Source of the DNA: Alicyclobacillus fastidiosus
Lineage (GTDB): Bacteria > Bacillota > Bacilli > Alicyclobacillales > Alicyclobacillaceae
Length of the DNA: 64,000 nucleotides
NCBI RefSeq assembly: GCF_026651875.1
Contig: NZ_CP104067.1
Span: 3,038,001 to 3,102,000, forward strand
Direction: 5' to 3'
In this document: positions 42,683-52,119 of the stretch, piece by piece
Layout: every line of letters starts with the position of its first letter
Numbering within the stretch: position 1 is the stretch's first letter
Notes under the pieces: model-generated
The model's database searches: none
The model's input: only the letters and a program-made list of their open reading frames with translations
What the model was told of the DNA's origin: nothing
Translations under genes and position numbers: made by a program

Positions 42683-45600
42683 TTAGCTATTCTCCTGAGT
42701 TACAACCCACGTTGTTCCATTCCATGTGCTCTGCAAACCAACTCGATTGAGTACCTGTTGCACGTACCAAATCGGCATGTACATCGTCGGCTTGTTCGTC
42801 GACGGATCAACTTGCGCTTCCGTATTCACATTCTGTACCAGCGTCCCGTTCAGGTAGATGCTGGTGCTTCCTGTCCCTGCTTGAATGTTCGACAGGTTCG
42901 CAGTCGCTGATGTGGACATGTTCCACTTCTGGCCATTCCACGTGCTCTGAATACCCATCGACTTCAGCAGTTGCATCACGTACCAAATGGGTATGTACGT
43001 CGTCTGCGTACCCCCATCGTTTCCAACAACTGTAGGCACGTTCTGAATGTGTCCATTCCACACAATTTCACGTTGATTCTTTCGTAGGACGTCTATGGAG
43101 AGAGTCTTTGTTACAGTCAGTCCGTTTGCGTCTATAGTCTGTATCGTCACATTAGATATTCCGCTCGTTAACGCACTACCTGTGATCTCCCCAGTATGTG
43201 CATTAAGACTCAGCCCCGACGGTAGCGCCCCCTTTGTGACGCTCCATGTGTAGGGCGCAGTTCCACCCGTTGCACCCAGCGTCTGCTCATACGATTGACC
43301 TACGGTAGCCGACGGTAGACTCGTGGTCGTGATCAATGGATACGAAGTCGGTCCATCCACTGTCAACGTGAGCTGACGTGTGGCATTTAAGTTGTTCGCG
43401 TCGGTGACTTTCACAGTGAACAGGTACTGACCACCAAGACCTGTTGGCGTGCCAGAAATGATACCTTGATTGTTCAGGGTCAGTCCCTGCGGCAATGCGC
43501 CGTTGGTAATGCTCCATTGAAACGGGTGTGTACCCCCTGTTGTCACGAGTTGGGCCGAGTATGGTGTACCAACTTTTGCATCCTCCATAAAGGAGACGGT
43601 GTTGATATATGGAGGTATGGGTCCTCCACCACCATAGACCGCAGTTGTCACCGAGTCTGGCACTGACAATGCACTCTCTTGACCAGAGCTATTTACGGAA
43701 GATACTTGAACGCTATAGGTTGTTCCAGGCTTTTCTCCTGTGAACGTATAGGAGTACACACTTTGTGTCGTACTACCGACCTTTTGTCCACCCAGGTAAA
43801 CATTATACGATGATGCACCTGAGGCCGGACTCCAACTTTCTACCCATCCAGTCTGAGTAACACTGCTGTGTGTAAGCCCAGTAGGTCCTGCAGAGTTAAT
43901 GTCCCTGATTGTTAACTGATACTCATGCCATGCCTGAATCTGGTTACTCCCGTTAACTTCGTACATATCGAGGTACCGACCCGCGCTCACATTCGGAATG
44001 TCGCTTCCCGACATATACGTCGTTGCACCATTTGGAAGCGGATCTCCAACATATGGAGTGGTTGCAGGTGTGCTACCCAATGCGTAAGCAAAAGTATCTC
44101 CGTTATTGTTCGGTGTTGCGGTCACTTCGGTTGTACCAAGTGATGTTCCCGGTCCGATGGATTGTGTTATGATACCTGGTGCTTCTGGCACGACGTCTAG
44201 TTGCAAGTTTGCTGAGGCAGTGTTTCCCGCGCTGTCCGTTACACTAACTGTTACGTCGCCGGAATAGCCTCCCGTCGGTGTACCTGTGATGGCCCCTGTA
44301 GAACTGAGATCCAAACCATTTGGCAAAGCTGTTGAACTCCATGTTAAACCTTCACCTGCACCATCAAAACCACTCAAGGTGTAACTGTAAGGTTGACCTA
44401 CACCTGCAGGAGGAAGTGGTGAAGTCGTCAGGATTTGCGGAAGGAAGAACGGATAACCGTTATTCACTGATGCGTTGATAGCCCAAGTATTGGTGAAGTC
44501 CCAATTGGTACCCTCTGGATTGCTGGGTGCTTGAAATTCTGACACGGACTCACCTGTCAAATCTGACGGAGTAGTACCAGAGCCAATTCCTACACTATTG
44601 GCAGTACTATTAAAGTAACAGGAACCAGAGAGTGTCCCAGAGAAGATGCCAATTAACCCGCCGGTCACTCCACTTGAGCCGTTACCGTCATTGTACCCCC
44701 CTCCAGCACCCACACCTCCAGAGCCAGCCACCGCTGCACCCACCGCATAGGCATCCGTCACTTGTCCGGAATCAGTACCGACCAGCGCACCTGCAGAACC
44801 ACCGGTTCCGCCATAATCATCTGCACCGCCGCCACCGCCACCGCCTTTGCCACCATTTCCAGCCGTTACTGAGCCAACAGCGTAGGCATCCACAATTAAT
44901 CCAGTATCGTCACCTACTAGCCCTCCTGCTAAGCCGCCATTCCCACCATAGTCAACACCAGCTCCCGAACTGCCGATACCCGATCCGCCATTCCCACTCG
45001 TCACATCTCCGATAGCGTAGGCGTTTTGGATGTTTCCAGCCGCCTGTCCAACTAAGCCTCCAGCGTCTCCACCTGATCCACCAGGACAGCCACCCTCCTC
45101 GGCAGCGCCATTGCCCCCTGCCCCACTGGACACCTGGGCACTGGAATATGAATCTTGAATGTGCCCACCACTCAGTTGAATGCCGACCAACCCACCAGCC
45201 GTTCCGCCGTTTCCGCCACCACTGAAATTCCCGTTGCCCCCCGAGTGTGCTTCTACAGTTCCAAGCGTGTACGCGTAAGAAATTAACCCTCTGACTTGCG
45301 TTCCGACCAGCGCTGCATTGGCTCCCGAACTACCATCCAGAGAGACTGATACACCGACATTTTCGACTGTTCCAATAGTTTCACCAAAAACCCCGACATT
45401 GGCATCACTTGAATCATCAATGTTCAATCCCGTGATCTCGTATCCTTGACCGTTGAAAGTCCCACCGAAATCCGGTTCTGAATTTCCGCCAATTGGCACC
45501 CAGCCCGAATAACCTGTGAGGTCAATGTTGTTCATCAACTCGATATTCGCGCCCAGATACGTGGTAGTCGATCCTGTGGTAATGTCACTGCTCTGGTTCT

Positions 45601-45793
45601 GGTCAATGTACTCAAGTTGGTCAGGTGTCGAAACTTGAACCCAGCCGTTAACCACGGGCGGCGCATCTGAGGAAGGTAATGTACCTGCCAGTGTGTTGGG
45701 GATGAATATTCCAATCCCTGCGGTCATCAGGATTGCACCCGACAAGATTTTAGAGGACTTACGAACTACTTCGCCTACATGGATATTCACCAT
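42683..45793 (-). CDS. Large secreted GLUG/He_PIG/FnIII protein
   Basis: 1036 residues. After a signal peptide (about residues 1-36) come: a head with PDFGGTFNGQGYEITGLNID; Gly-rich GLUG-type repeats (about 120-400), each with a hydrophobic G-A-L-V-G core followed by I-x-D-A-Y-A-V-G; a He_PIG Ig-like domain (about 455-535); an FnIII-like domain (about 645-720); two more He_PIG domains (about 735-900); and two copies of a copper-amine-oxidase-N-like module ending WYVMQLLKSMGIQSTWNGQKW and WYVQQVLNRVGLQSTWNGTTW. No anchor or S-layer domain is evident. It is probably an adhesive or cell-surface matrix protein. A terminator closes this single-gene unit. Confidence 0.85.
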   Translation of the reverse strand: MVNIHVGEVVRKSSKILSGAILMTAGIGIFIPNTLAGTLPSSDAPPVVNGWVQVSTPDQLEYIDQNQSSDITTGSTTTYLGANIELMNNIDLTGYSGWVPIGGNSEPDFGGTFNGQGYEITGLNIDDSSDANVGVFGETIGTVENVGVSVSLDGSSGANAALVGTQVRGLISYAYTLGTVEAHSGGNGNFSGGGNGGTAGGLVGIQLSGGHIQDSYSSAQVSSGAGGNGAAEEGGCPGGSGGDAGGLVGQAAGNIQNAYAIGDVTSGNGGSGIGSSGAGVDYGGNGGLAGGLVGDDTGLIVDAYAVGSVTAGNGGKGGGGGGGADDYGGTGGSAGALVGTDSGQVTDAYAVGAAVAGSGGVGAGGGYNDGNGSSGVTGGLIGIFSGTLSGSCYFNSTANSVGIGSGTTPSDLTGESVSEFQAPSNPEGTNWDFTNTWAINASVNNGYPFFLPQILTTSPLPPAGVGQPYSYTLSGFDGAGEGLTWSSTALPNGLDLSSTGAITGTPTGGYSGDVTVSVTDSAGNTASANLQLDVVPEAPGIITQSIGPGTSLGTTEVTATPNNNGDTFAYALGSTPATTPYVGDPLPNGATTYMSGSDIPNVSAGRYLDMYEVNGSNQIQAWHEYQLTIRDINSAGPTGLTHSSVTQTGWVESWSPASGASSYNVYLGGQKVGSTTQSVYSYTFTGEKPGTTYSVQVSSVNSSGQESALSVPDSVTTAVYGGGGPIPPYINTVSFMEDAKVGTPYSAQLVTTGGTHPFQWSITNGALPQGLTLNNQGIISGTPTGLGGQYLFTVKVTDANNLNATRQLTLTVDGPTSYPLITTTSLPSATVGQSYEQTLGATGGTAPYTWSVTKGALPSGLSLNAHTGEITGSALTSGISNVTIQTIDANGLTVTKTLSIDVLRKNQREIVWNGHIQNVPTVVGNDGGTQTTYIPIWYVMQLLKSMGIQSTWNGQKWNMSTSATANLSNIQAGTGSTSIYLNGTLVQNVNTEAQVDPSTNKPTMYMPIWYVQQVLNRVGLQSTWNGTTWVVTQENS

Positions 45794-47027
45794 TTCACCA
45801 TCCTGGAATTTAATGTGTTGAATAGGCTCTTCGTTTACAGGGAATCACATAATGGTCGTAGATAGTGGGAACTCTGGATGTGGGGTTGGCAATCCAATCA
45901 GGAACATCCTGCCTTTCTTTGGTAGAATGTTACAATACCTTTCCCTTTACATGGTAGAAATCATATTGCACACTTCTGCCCAATAGTACGATAAAGGCTG
46001 GTCGTCGCCGTATGTTCACGCAGTTTGAAGCAAAATTGTGTATCAATTTATGCCCTCACATATAGAACCAATAGGTAGCGTATGCAGCGAACATACATGG
46101 AATACTCAAATTCCGTTAGCCCTTTTGGAGAAAAACAGTTCAGGAGACAACGTATACGGGTTCAACCAGCATATACCCTTAGATAAAATTACTCATTTGG
46201 ACTGGATTTTCTGCACAATATGTCACAAAATCAACATCCACCGTCAGTCTGATTTTTTAATCTTCGCCAATCCTGATTAGGCAAAATCTCGAGTGATTCA
46301 CTGCAACCTCGGGCAACTTTCATTAAACACCGCGCGTCGAGAGACACGTGCCACGGTGAGAATTTTGTTTACGGAAACAAAAAAGTGCCTGATCATCGCC
46401 ATGCAAGCCCGGTTACTAAGATCCAAAAGAGACCGCTATCTGGGGTAGCGGTCTCTTCCTATAAGTCGTCGATGGTTTGAGACATCCTAATAGGTCGTCT
46501 TCAATACACATCATCTCCCTACGCCCTTATGGTCTACAACGAACGGCAAATTATTCGGAATAATTCGTCTTCACATCGTACTGCACCATTATGGGTACGC
46601 TACACAAGGCCCCGGCATTAAGGCAAAGCTTTAGAGGTAAACACCCAAGACTTATTGGTAAAATCCATCGCCAAAACGGTGACTCTATAATCGTAAACCT
46701 GCACCGCGATGTTCGTGAAGTACAAGCCTCATCATCTCGAAACACGTTCCCTTCTTCGAACTTCAGACAATCGCTTCATCCAAGTGCACTATCATCTCTC
46801 AGTGACAGGATCGTCTGTATGGCAGCACTGTTTATCAGCTTGATTTAGGCTGGTCAAGTTGTAATACCTGAGTTAGGATTAACGCAAGGATTTTCGACTT
46901 GGTTAGAAAATGTAACCTTCGGCACTAGCGCTTCGCGCTAAGTCACATAACGTAACTTATCAACTAGCACCTTAAGCTGTGATTTGCATCGTATAGACTG
47001 TCATTCCGTATTACAACAGGAGGAATT
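45794..47027. other. Long intergenic stretch, no recognised gene
   Basis: About 1.2 kb. The short frames at 46038-46280 and 46551-46848 have no ribosome site or family signs. It holds a strong terminator hairpin at 46427-46457 and a small AGCGCTTCGCGCT hairpin near 46928. Promoters of the flanking divergent genes should be here. Confidence 0.4.
46427..46457. terminator. Strong 12-bp hairpin, orphan terminator
   Basis: AAGAGACCGCTA pairs perfectly with TAGCGGTCTCTT around a seven-base loop. Flanking A-run and T-run are short. No intact gene ends close by on either strand, so a gene may have been lost here. Confidence 0.65.
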
Positions 47028-48077
47028 ATGGCATATCAATTCATTCAGAGATTTAAAACAACTGTATTTTGGGCAATCCCAATTATTGGTTTGCTCGGAG
47101 TGTGTTATATAGATTTCAATCCAGATGTCAAAATCCCGATTCCAAACAATGTAAATCAAATTCACCAAACTATAACATCTGCGAGACCTATTTTTTTAGC
47201 TATCCTAATTGAATCCTTTCCATTTGTAATATTTGGTGCGTTATTGTCTTCGTTCATTCAAGAATTTGTATCAGTAGATGCTATGTGCCGGTACTTACCT
47301 AGAAATCGTGTACTTTCCGTCTTAGTGGGTGGTCTGCTAGGTGTTGTCGTACCAATCTGCGACTGTGGAACGATCCCTATAGCACGTAGTCTTTTGATTA
47401 AAGGCGTTCCTGAGGCAACAGTCGTTGCATTTACGCTAGCAGCGCCTGTAGTTAACCCGATAACGTTAGCCGCTACATTCGTTGCTTTTGGATTGAATAT
47501 CCGGATTACTTTATTGAGGGGACTTTTAACTTATTGTATTGCTTGTACTGTCGGTTACATGTCAGTTAAACATAAGGTAGTCAAGGAACGTCAAGCATTC
47601 ACCAGAGACCTTTCCCCGTCTCTTGCCTCCCCAAATACCAGCTATAGACTCAGTGATTATATACAAGGAACCTGGAAACGCATGAACAATATAGTAGATC
47701 ATACTGTTAAAGAGTTTTTCAGCATTTCTGGACTTCTCATTTGTGGTGCTGCAGTTTCATCTCTCTATCAGGCTTATCATGTACAGCATGTTGGTGGTGG
47801 CGCTGCACATTTAGGAAGTCTGGAAGTGGTAACTACGATGCTCCTTGCAATTCTATTTTCTCTTTGTTCTGAGGCCGACGCTTTTGTGGCGAGGTCATTT
47901 CTGAGTACGTACTCCTTCGGTAGTGTCTTGTCATTTATGCTCATCGGACAGATGGCAGATTTAAGGAACTTATTTTTACTCCCTCGTACGTTCGGTAGGA
48001 GAATAGGGATTGTGACGATCATAGGCTGCTTATCTCTATGTTTTTTGGTGGGTTCAGTTATTTCAGGATTGAGGTGA
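47028..48077 (+). CDS. YraQ/UPF0718-type permease
   Basis: 349 residues with eight or so membrane segments. The first half has PFVIFGALLSSFIQEFV, LLGVVVPICDCGTIPIARSL and AAPVVNPITLAATFVAFG, the two conserved motifs of the ArsP_1/UPF0718 permeases (B. subtilis YcgR type). A CDCG motif and a C-terminal SEADAFVARSF complete the pattern. AACAGGAGGAATT precedes ATG. It overlaps by four bases a TIGR03943 subunit gene, the usual two-gene unit thought to move a metal or related ligand; the substrate is not established. Confidence 0.88.
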   Translation: MAYQFIQRFKTTVFWAIPIIGLLGVCYIDFNPDVKIPIPNNVNQIHQTITSARPIFLAILIESFPFVIFGALLSSFIQEFVSVDAMCRYLPRNRVLSVLVGGLLGVVVPICDCGTIPIARSLLIKGVPEATVVAFTLAAPVVNPITLAATFVAFGLNIRITLLRGLLTYCIACTVGYMSVKHKVVKERQAFTRDLSPSLASPNTSYRLSDYIQGTWKRMNNIVDHTVKEFFSISGLLICGAAVSSLYQAYHVQHVGGGAAHLGSLEVVTTMLLAILFSLCSEADAFVARSFLSTYSFGSVLSFMLIGQMADLRNLFLLPRTFGRRIGIVTIIGCLSLCFLVGSVISGLR

Positions 48078-49009
48078 CATGTGGTTTGAAGCAGCGAATA
48101 GAGTACTATTCCAAACTTTCCACATCCACATTTTTACTTATATTCACAGTGTTCATCTGGCATTTAATCATATCTAACAGTATTTATTTACTTGTTTCCC
48201 CCCTTATAGCAACCGTGGTTAAAATTTCTCTATTCGTCATTGATGCAGTGGTTTTAGTTTCTTTCATCTCGGCTCTAGTTTACAGACCACATGTGCATGG
48301 TCCTAACTGTTCTCATCATCACGAACACACACTAATACATTCTAAGTGGGGGATAACAACATTAATACTATTAACATCCTTCATTGGACTTGCATTCACA
48401 TGGCATCCGAAACCACTGGGTACAAATATGATACCGATGGGGAGTACGGAGGTCTCTGGGTCAATTTTTAAAATACAGGATACTGTATCAGGAAAAAACG
48501 TAACCCCTGAGAATGGTGCCTCATTAACAAATTGGGTGCAGGTAACGCATAGTAAAATAAATTTGGCTGCAGACAAGAAGTACTACGCTTTACAAGATCA
48601 CGCCGTTATCCAAAAGAAGGGGCAATTATCAGAGGAAACCCTTGCAGAGGAATATGGGACAGACGGAACACATTTAATTGGACGTAATGTATCAATTGAA
48701 GGGTTCGTCTACCATCCTCCAGGGTTTCCGAATAACACTTTCATTTTAACCAGATATTTTATCTATTGTTGTATTGCCGATGCAGAACCTGTTGGAATTC
48801 TTGTAAAATCTCCGACTTCACAAACGGTAACGAACAACCAATGGGTATCCGTTAACGGTAAAATACTCTCCCAACCCTTGTTGATTTATTTAAATCAGTA
48901 CGCACCAACAAGTTGGTATCCACAACAGCAAACACAACCGTATATTCTGGCTAATAATGTTATACAAATTCCTCAACCACTGTATCCTTACATGGTTCCG
49001 AACATTTAA
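48074..49009 (+). CDS. TIGR03943-family putative permease subunit (YcgQ-like)
   Basis: About 311 residues. Two N-terminal membrane segments, a His-rich stretch (HVHGPNCSHHHEH) and a third segment precede an extracytoplasmic C-terminal domain with GRNVSIEGFVYHPPGF and FILTRYFIYCCIADAEPVGI, the conserved Cys-Cys motif of the family. The start is probably the GTG at 48074 within GTGA, overlapping the permease stop. The His-rich loop hints at zinc or another divalent metal. A broken Fur/Zur-type regulator gene lies 1.6 kb away. Confidence 0.85.
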   Translation: MTCGLKQRIEYYSKLSTSTFLLIFTVFIWHLIISNSIYLLVSPLIATVVKISLFVIDAVVLVSFISALVYRPHVHGPNCSHHHEHTLIHSKWGITTLILLTSFIGLAFTWHPKPLGTNMIPMGSTEVSGSIFKIQDTVSGKNVTPENGASLTNWVQVTHSKINLAADKKYYALQDHAVIQKKGQLSEETLAEEYGTDGTHLIGRNVSIEGFVYHPPGFPNNTFILTRYFIYCCIADAEPVGILVKSPTSQTVTNNQWVSVNGKILSQPLLIYLNQYAPTSWYPQQQTQPYILANNVIQIPQPLYPYMVPNI

Positions 49010-49025
49010 TACTGTTCGGGACCAT
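48992..49025 (+). terminator. Hairpin overlapping the stop codon of the TIGR03943 gene
   Basis: ATGGTTCCGAACA pairs with TGTTCGGGACCAT (13 pairs, one G-U) around an eight-base loop that contains the TAA stop. No T-run follows. It could also stop transcription from the opposite gene. Confidence 0.6.
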
Positions 49026-49093
49026 GGTATTGTAATTAACCAATTTTAGTGAACTATAGGCATTTATTACAAAGAGATTTTATTGGATACACC

Positions 49094-50497
49094 TTAGCTT
49101 TCAGCGTAATTCGTAGTGTTCCAAGTAAACCACTTAATTCCAACACTTGGAGCTACGCCATCCGATGGGTTATGTTGTACATAAGACGACGGTATTGGCC
49201 TATCCCAAATCTCAATAATCGTACGAGAAGGATCTGACGTATAGAATGTTACCCCACGAATATCAGTTAGCGTTGGGATATACGTACCGTCTACAGGATC
49301 CGTTATGCTGTTTATATGAATATAAGCCAGACCACTTGAATAGGTTACGTCGTAATGGAGGTACTGCTGAGATACATTGTAGTTCAGCAATTGACTCGTT
49401 GTTGAAACAAGAATTTTCTTCTTGTCATACTGACCAGCCAAGAGCCAAAGAGCGTCAATTGCATTCTGTGGGAGTGGCAGCTTCGTATTTATCGCTTCTA
49501 AGTGCTGTGCAATGATAGAGTAATCATGCGACTTTTCAAGGGATTCCAGGTTTTGTGGAGTAAGCTGTTGAGATAAGTTCCCAACGGACCAGTCCCATTT
49601 AGGATTCCCATTCGAGGTATATCCGCTTGACGTATATCGATAAAATCCCCACACTTTTCTTCCGTCAGGAAGTGTAATTGGATAAATCATGGAAGTATGT
49701 CCAAAAACATCACTGTTACCATCAGGCCACACAAAACGCACACCATATGGTATGGTCAGATCCGTGTGGTAATATGGTGTCTTAGGGGCGGATCCAAGCT
49801 GATAGTTGTAGAACGGATTTGTTCCATACAAGCCAAAGTTGTCGACATTTGACTGATTTCCATGATCAGTCCATACTGTTAAGTAGTCGTCGTTTTCTTT
49901 CAAGGTATTAATGGCTCTTACCGCGAGTTGACGAGAAAAGAGAGTTGTCCATTGGTTTTGTCGAGAAAAGTCGCCATAAGAATGTAGTGTATCGATCCAA
50001 CCACACTTTATGTAATGGTTGATTTCCTTCGCGTCGAACTGCTGATTTGATACCCCTTTATACCAGCTCATTTCTTGAGTAATCGGCGTATTGCCGGTAT
50101 CTACCGGACTGTTAATATTGGAGCCGTTGTACATAAAGAAAGAATCTGCAAAAGGAAGACCTAATCCGTAATACCCAAATGGTGTTTTTTGATGAGTATT
50201 AACAAATTCATGTATCAAATTAAATTTTCGCAAAGTTTCATGATCTGCGTCAGATGAAATGGCCAGCATTGAGTCGTATGGATAGGGAAAACGTCGCATT
50301 CCAAGGATATGAATAGAAACATTACTGTCTGATATTCGATGTACGACAAGACTATTTTGTACTACCTTGGTTCTTTCATATTGATTCTTATGTAAGTTCT
50401 TGTGGTGTTCTTCCATGACAACTTTGGCACCAATACCTATAAACATCAAGGCAATGAAAGATGTGTAGACATATTTGGTAGTACGTTTCATCTTCAT
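49094..50497 (-). CDS. Membrane-anchored protein, possibly NodB-like fold, function unknown
   Basis: 467 residues. One N-terminal membrane anchor (about residues 10-28) precedes an extracellular domain. PYPYDSMLAISSDADHETLR resembles the first strand and metal-site Asp of polysaccharide deacetylase/GHD-fold proteins, and LTVWTDHGNQSNVDNFG offers Asp-His residues. The rest matches no family I recognise, and the usual HSxxH motif is not clear. It may be a carbohydrate-active enzyme. It faces the permease genes tail to tail. Confidence 0.5.
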   Translation of the reverse strand: MKMKRTTKYVYTSFIALMFIGIGAKVVMEEHHKNLHKNQYERTKVVQNSLVVHRISDSNVSIHILGMRRFPYPYDSMLAISSDADHETLRKFNLIHEFVNTHQKTPFGYYGLGLPFADSFFMYNGSNINSPVDTGNTPITQEMSWYKGVSNQQFDAKEINHYIKCGWIDTLHSYGDFSRQNQWTTLFSRQLAVRAINTLKENDDYLTVWTDHGNQSNVDNFGLYGTNPFYNYQLGSAPKTPYYHTDLTIPYGVRFVWPDGNSDVFGHTSMIYPITLPDGRKVWGFYRYTSSGYTSNGNPKWDWSVGNLSQQLTPQNLESLEKSHDYSIIAQHLEAINTKLPLPQNAIDALWLLAGQYDKKKILVSTTSQLLNYNVSQQYLHYDVTYSSGLAYIHINSITDPVDGTYIPTLTDIRGVTFYTSDPSRTIIEIWDRPIPSSYVQHNPSDGVAPSVGIKWFTWNTTNYAES

Positions 50498-50614
50498 TAC
50501 AACTCCTTAAACGTTATTCTATGTAATCCGTGCTGTGTGCAGCCGATTTTTACGTAGTGCAAGCCAGATTGAAACTCCACCCACTTCAGGCACAAAACCG
50601 ACCCAAGCGGAAAG

Positions 50615-51010
50615 CTATTCCCTCTCCTTTTTCACAGTTCGTGCAGTAGCCATACACGTCCATACGTTGGTAATTACACCTAAATGGGCATGATACCGCG
50701 TTAGTTCTGAACGTTCGTAAACACCACTTACCCTGTGGCATTCAAGACACGAAATGTGATGGTGTTGCGTTGAACAAAAGGTATAGAGAATGTCACCCTT
50801 CATAAGAAATGGCGTAGGAAGGCGAAGTTTCGTGAGGACTTCGAGCATGTGGTAAACAGTCGTCAGACCTACGGTGTTGTATTTTTCATTACGTTTTCAT
50901 GAATTTGTAAAGGTGTAAACATCTGCCCAGATTCCATAAATGCAATTAAAACTACTTCCCGCTCTTGTGTTAGCCTAAAATTGCTTTCATTTAATTTCCG
51001 TTTAATGACT
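50615..51010 (-). pseudogene. Fur/Zur-family metal regulator, frameshifted
   Basis: The upstream frame reads KRKLNESNFRLTQEREVVLI, AFMESGQMFTPLQIHENV, and after a break near 50885 the next frame gives TVGLTTVYHMLEVLTKLRLP (the DNA-recognition helix) and CSTQHHHISCLECHRVSGVY with the metal-binding HHH and Cys-x2-Cys. A second frame problem follows, as the C-terminal residues are unlike the family. The nearby permease pair may have been under its control. If broken, that control is lost. Confidence 0.78.
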
Positions 51011-51158
51011 TTCGAGAACTACTAATTTCGTCCTTTTGTAGAAAGTAATTTCCTATAACGGAATAATGAAGATGATACATAAGTTCTTTTAAAGTTAACT
51101 CAAAGGAGCGTATACGGAATGCTGACGATGGCAAGGGCTTCCGCTGATGTCGGGGATC

Positions 51159-51764
51159 TTATTGTTCTGATGTGTACGTTTTAGCCAATCCTAAACGATA
51201 ACCAGTATATGCGGATAGAAATCCGACGAAAATGACGATGATAATCACATGTAGATTATAGTGTATGAGTACACCTATAAACTTCTGTACAACAGTACCA
51301 AAGACAGCAAATGTGACCACCCACACCACTGACCCGATCCCACTTAAAAATGCAAAAGAACGAAACGGAAACAGATTTGCACCGGCTATGTAGGGAATAA
51401 TGCCTCGAACTCCAGGTAAGAACCGGTATACAATAAAAACTGGCGAGGAATACTTCACCATTCTCTTTTCTGCATTCAAAAGGTATTTTTTAGGGATCTT
51501 GAGTTTTGCATATAAACGATGGAGTGTAGCTTTTCCAATTAGTCGTCCAATTCCATAACCAATTAGAGAGCCAGAGTAAGATCCAATGAAAGCCACTAGC
51601 AAGAGCAACCAATACGGATATACACCTTTGGAAGCTGCGACGCTTCCGAGCGTGACGAGCGTTTCCGATGGAAACGGGAGCAACAATGCTTGACCCAACA
51701 CACCGATGAATATACCAATTAACCCAAAATGTAAAAGCAAATGGTGAATATGATGTAGATGCAC
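51159..51764 (-). CDS. DedA-family membrane protein
   Basis: About 201 residues with four to five membrane segments. Motifs: LPFPSETLVTLGSVAA (the E of the first re-entrant region), GSYSGSLIGYGIGRLIG, and FIVYRFLPGVRGIIPYIAG, the F/Y-x-R-F-x-P-x-x-R signature. DedA proteins help flip or recycle phospholipids and undecaprenyl phosphate. The start is uncertain: GTG at 51764 lies about nine bases after GAGAAAGG, and a TTG at 51788 is open. A single gene on the minus strand. Confidence 0.88.
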   Translation of the reverse strand: MHLHHIHHLLLHFGLIGIFIGVLGQALLLPFPSETLVTLGSVAASKGVYPYWLLLLVAFIGSYSGSLIGYGIGRLIGKATLHRLYAKLKIPKKYLLNAEKRMVKYSSPVFIVYRFLPGVRGIIPYIAGANLFPFRSFAFLSGIGSVVWVVTFAVFGTVVQKFIGVLIHYNLHVIIIVIFVGFLSAYTGYRLGLAKTYTSEQ

Positions 51765-52119
51765 ACCATACACAACCTTTCTCTCCAAATCATCTGTAGG
51801 ACTGTTTCACATCCACCCAACGCCCATATATTGTACAGATCAATCATGTTACAGTGCCCTAGAAATAGCATGTTATGCACACTGCCTCTGTTTGAACACG
51901 ACAAACTGCAACGCACCCTTTTCTCTTTTGCGAAATTCTTGCGTCGCTAGCTTGCCCCAGCATGCACAAAGGGTTCGATTGTCGCCGTGTATATCCCATT
52001 CACATATGTAAGGTCACGTGTCATAGCGATGGGTGGGGCTGTTGGACTTATTGTTGCCGTGCTCACAGTTCGTTGTCATTGGAGTTCAAAAGGATTGAAT
52101 CATGCTCGGAAGCACTGTC
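51765..52119. other. Intergenic stretch, nothing recognised
   Basis: About 350 bases between DedA and the SHAEG-repeat gene. One short plus-strand frame (GGAVGLIVAVLTV) has a hydrophobic run but no ribosome site. Confidence 0.4.

Noticed and set aside
44632..45015. Plus-strand frame rich in His, Arg and Leu
   Set aside because: It is the complement of the glycine-rich GLUG repeats of the minus-strand secreted protein.
46038..46848. Two short plus-strand frames and one minus frame in the long intergenic stretch
   Set aside because: No ribosome sites and no recognisable residues; the frames overlap each other on both strands.
51111..51182. Short plus-strand frame MLTMARASADVGDLIVLMCTF behind AAAGGAG
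   Set aside because: Only 21 codons, running into the 3' end of the DedA gene, with no family support.
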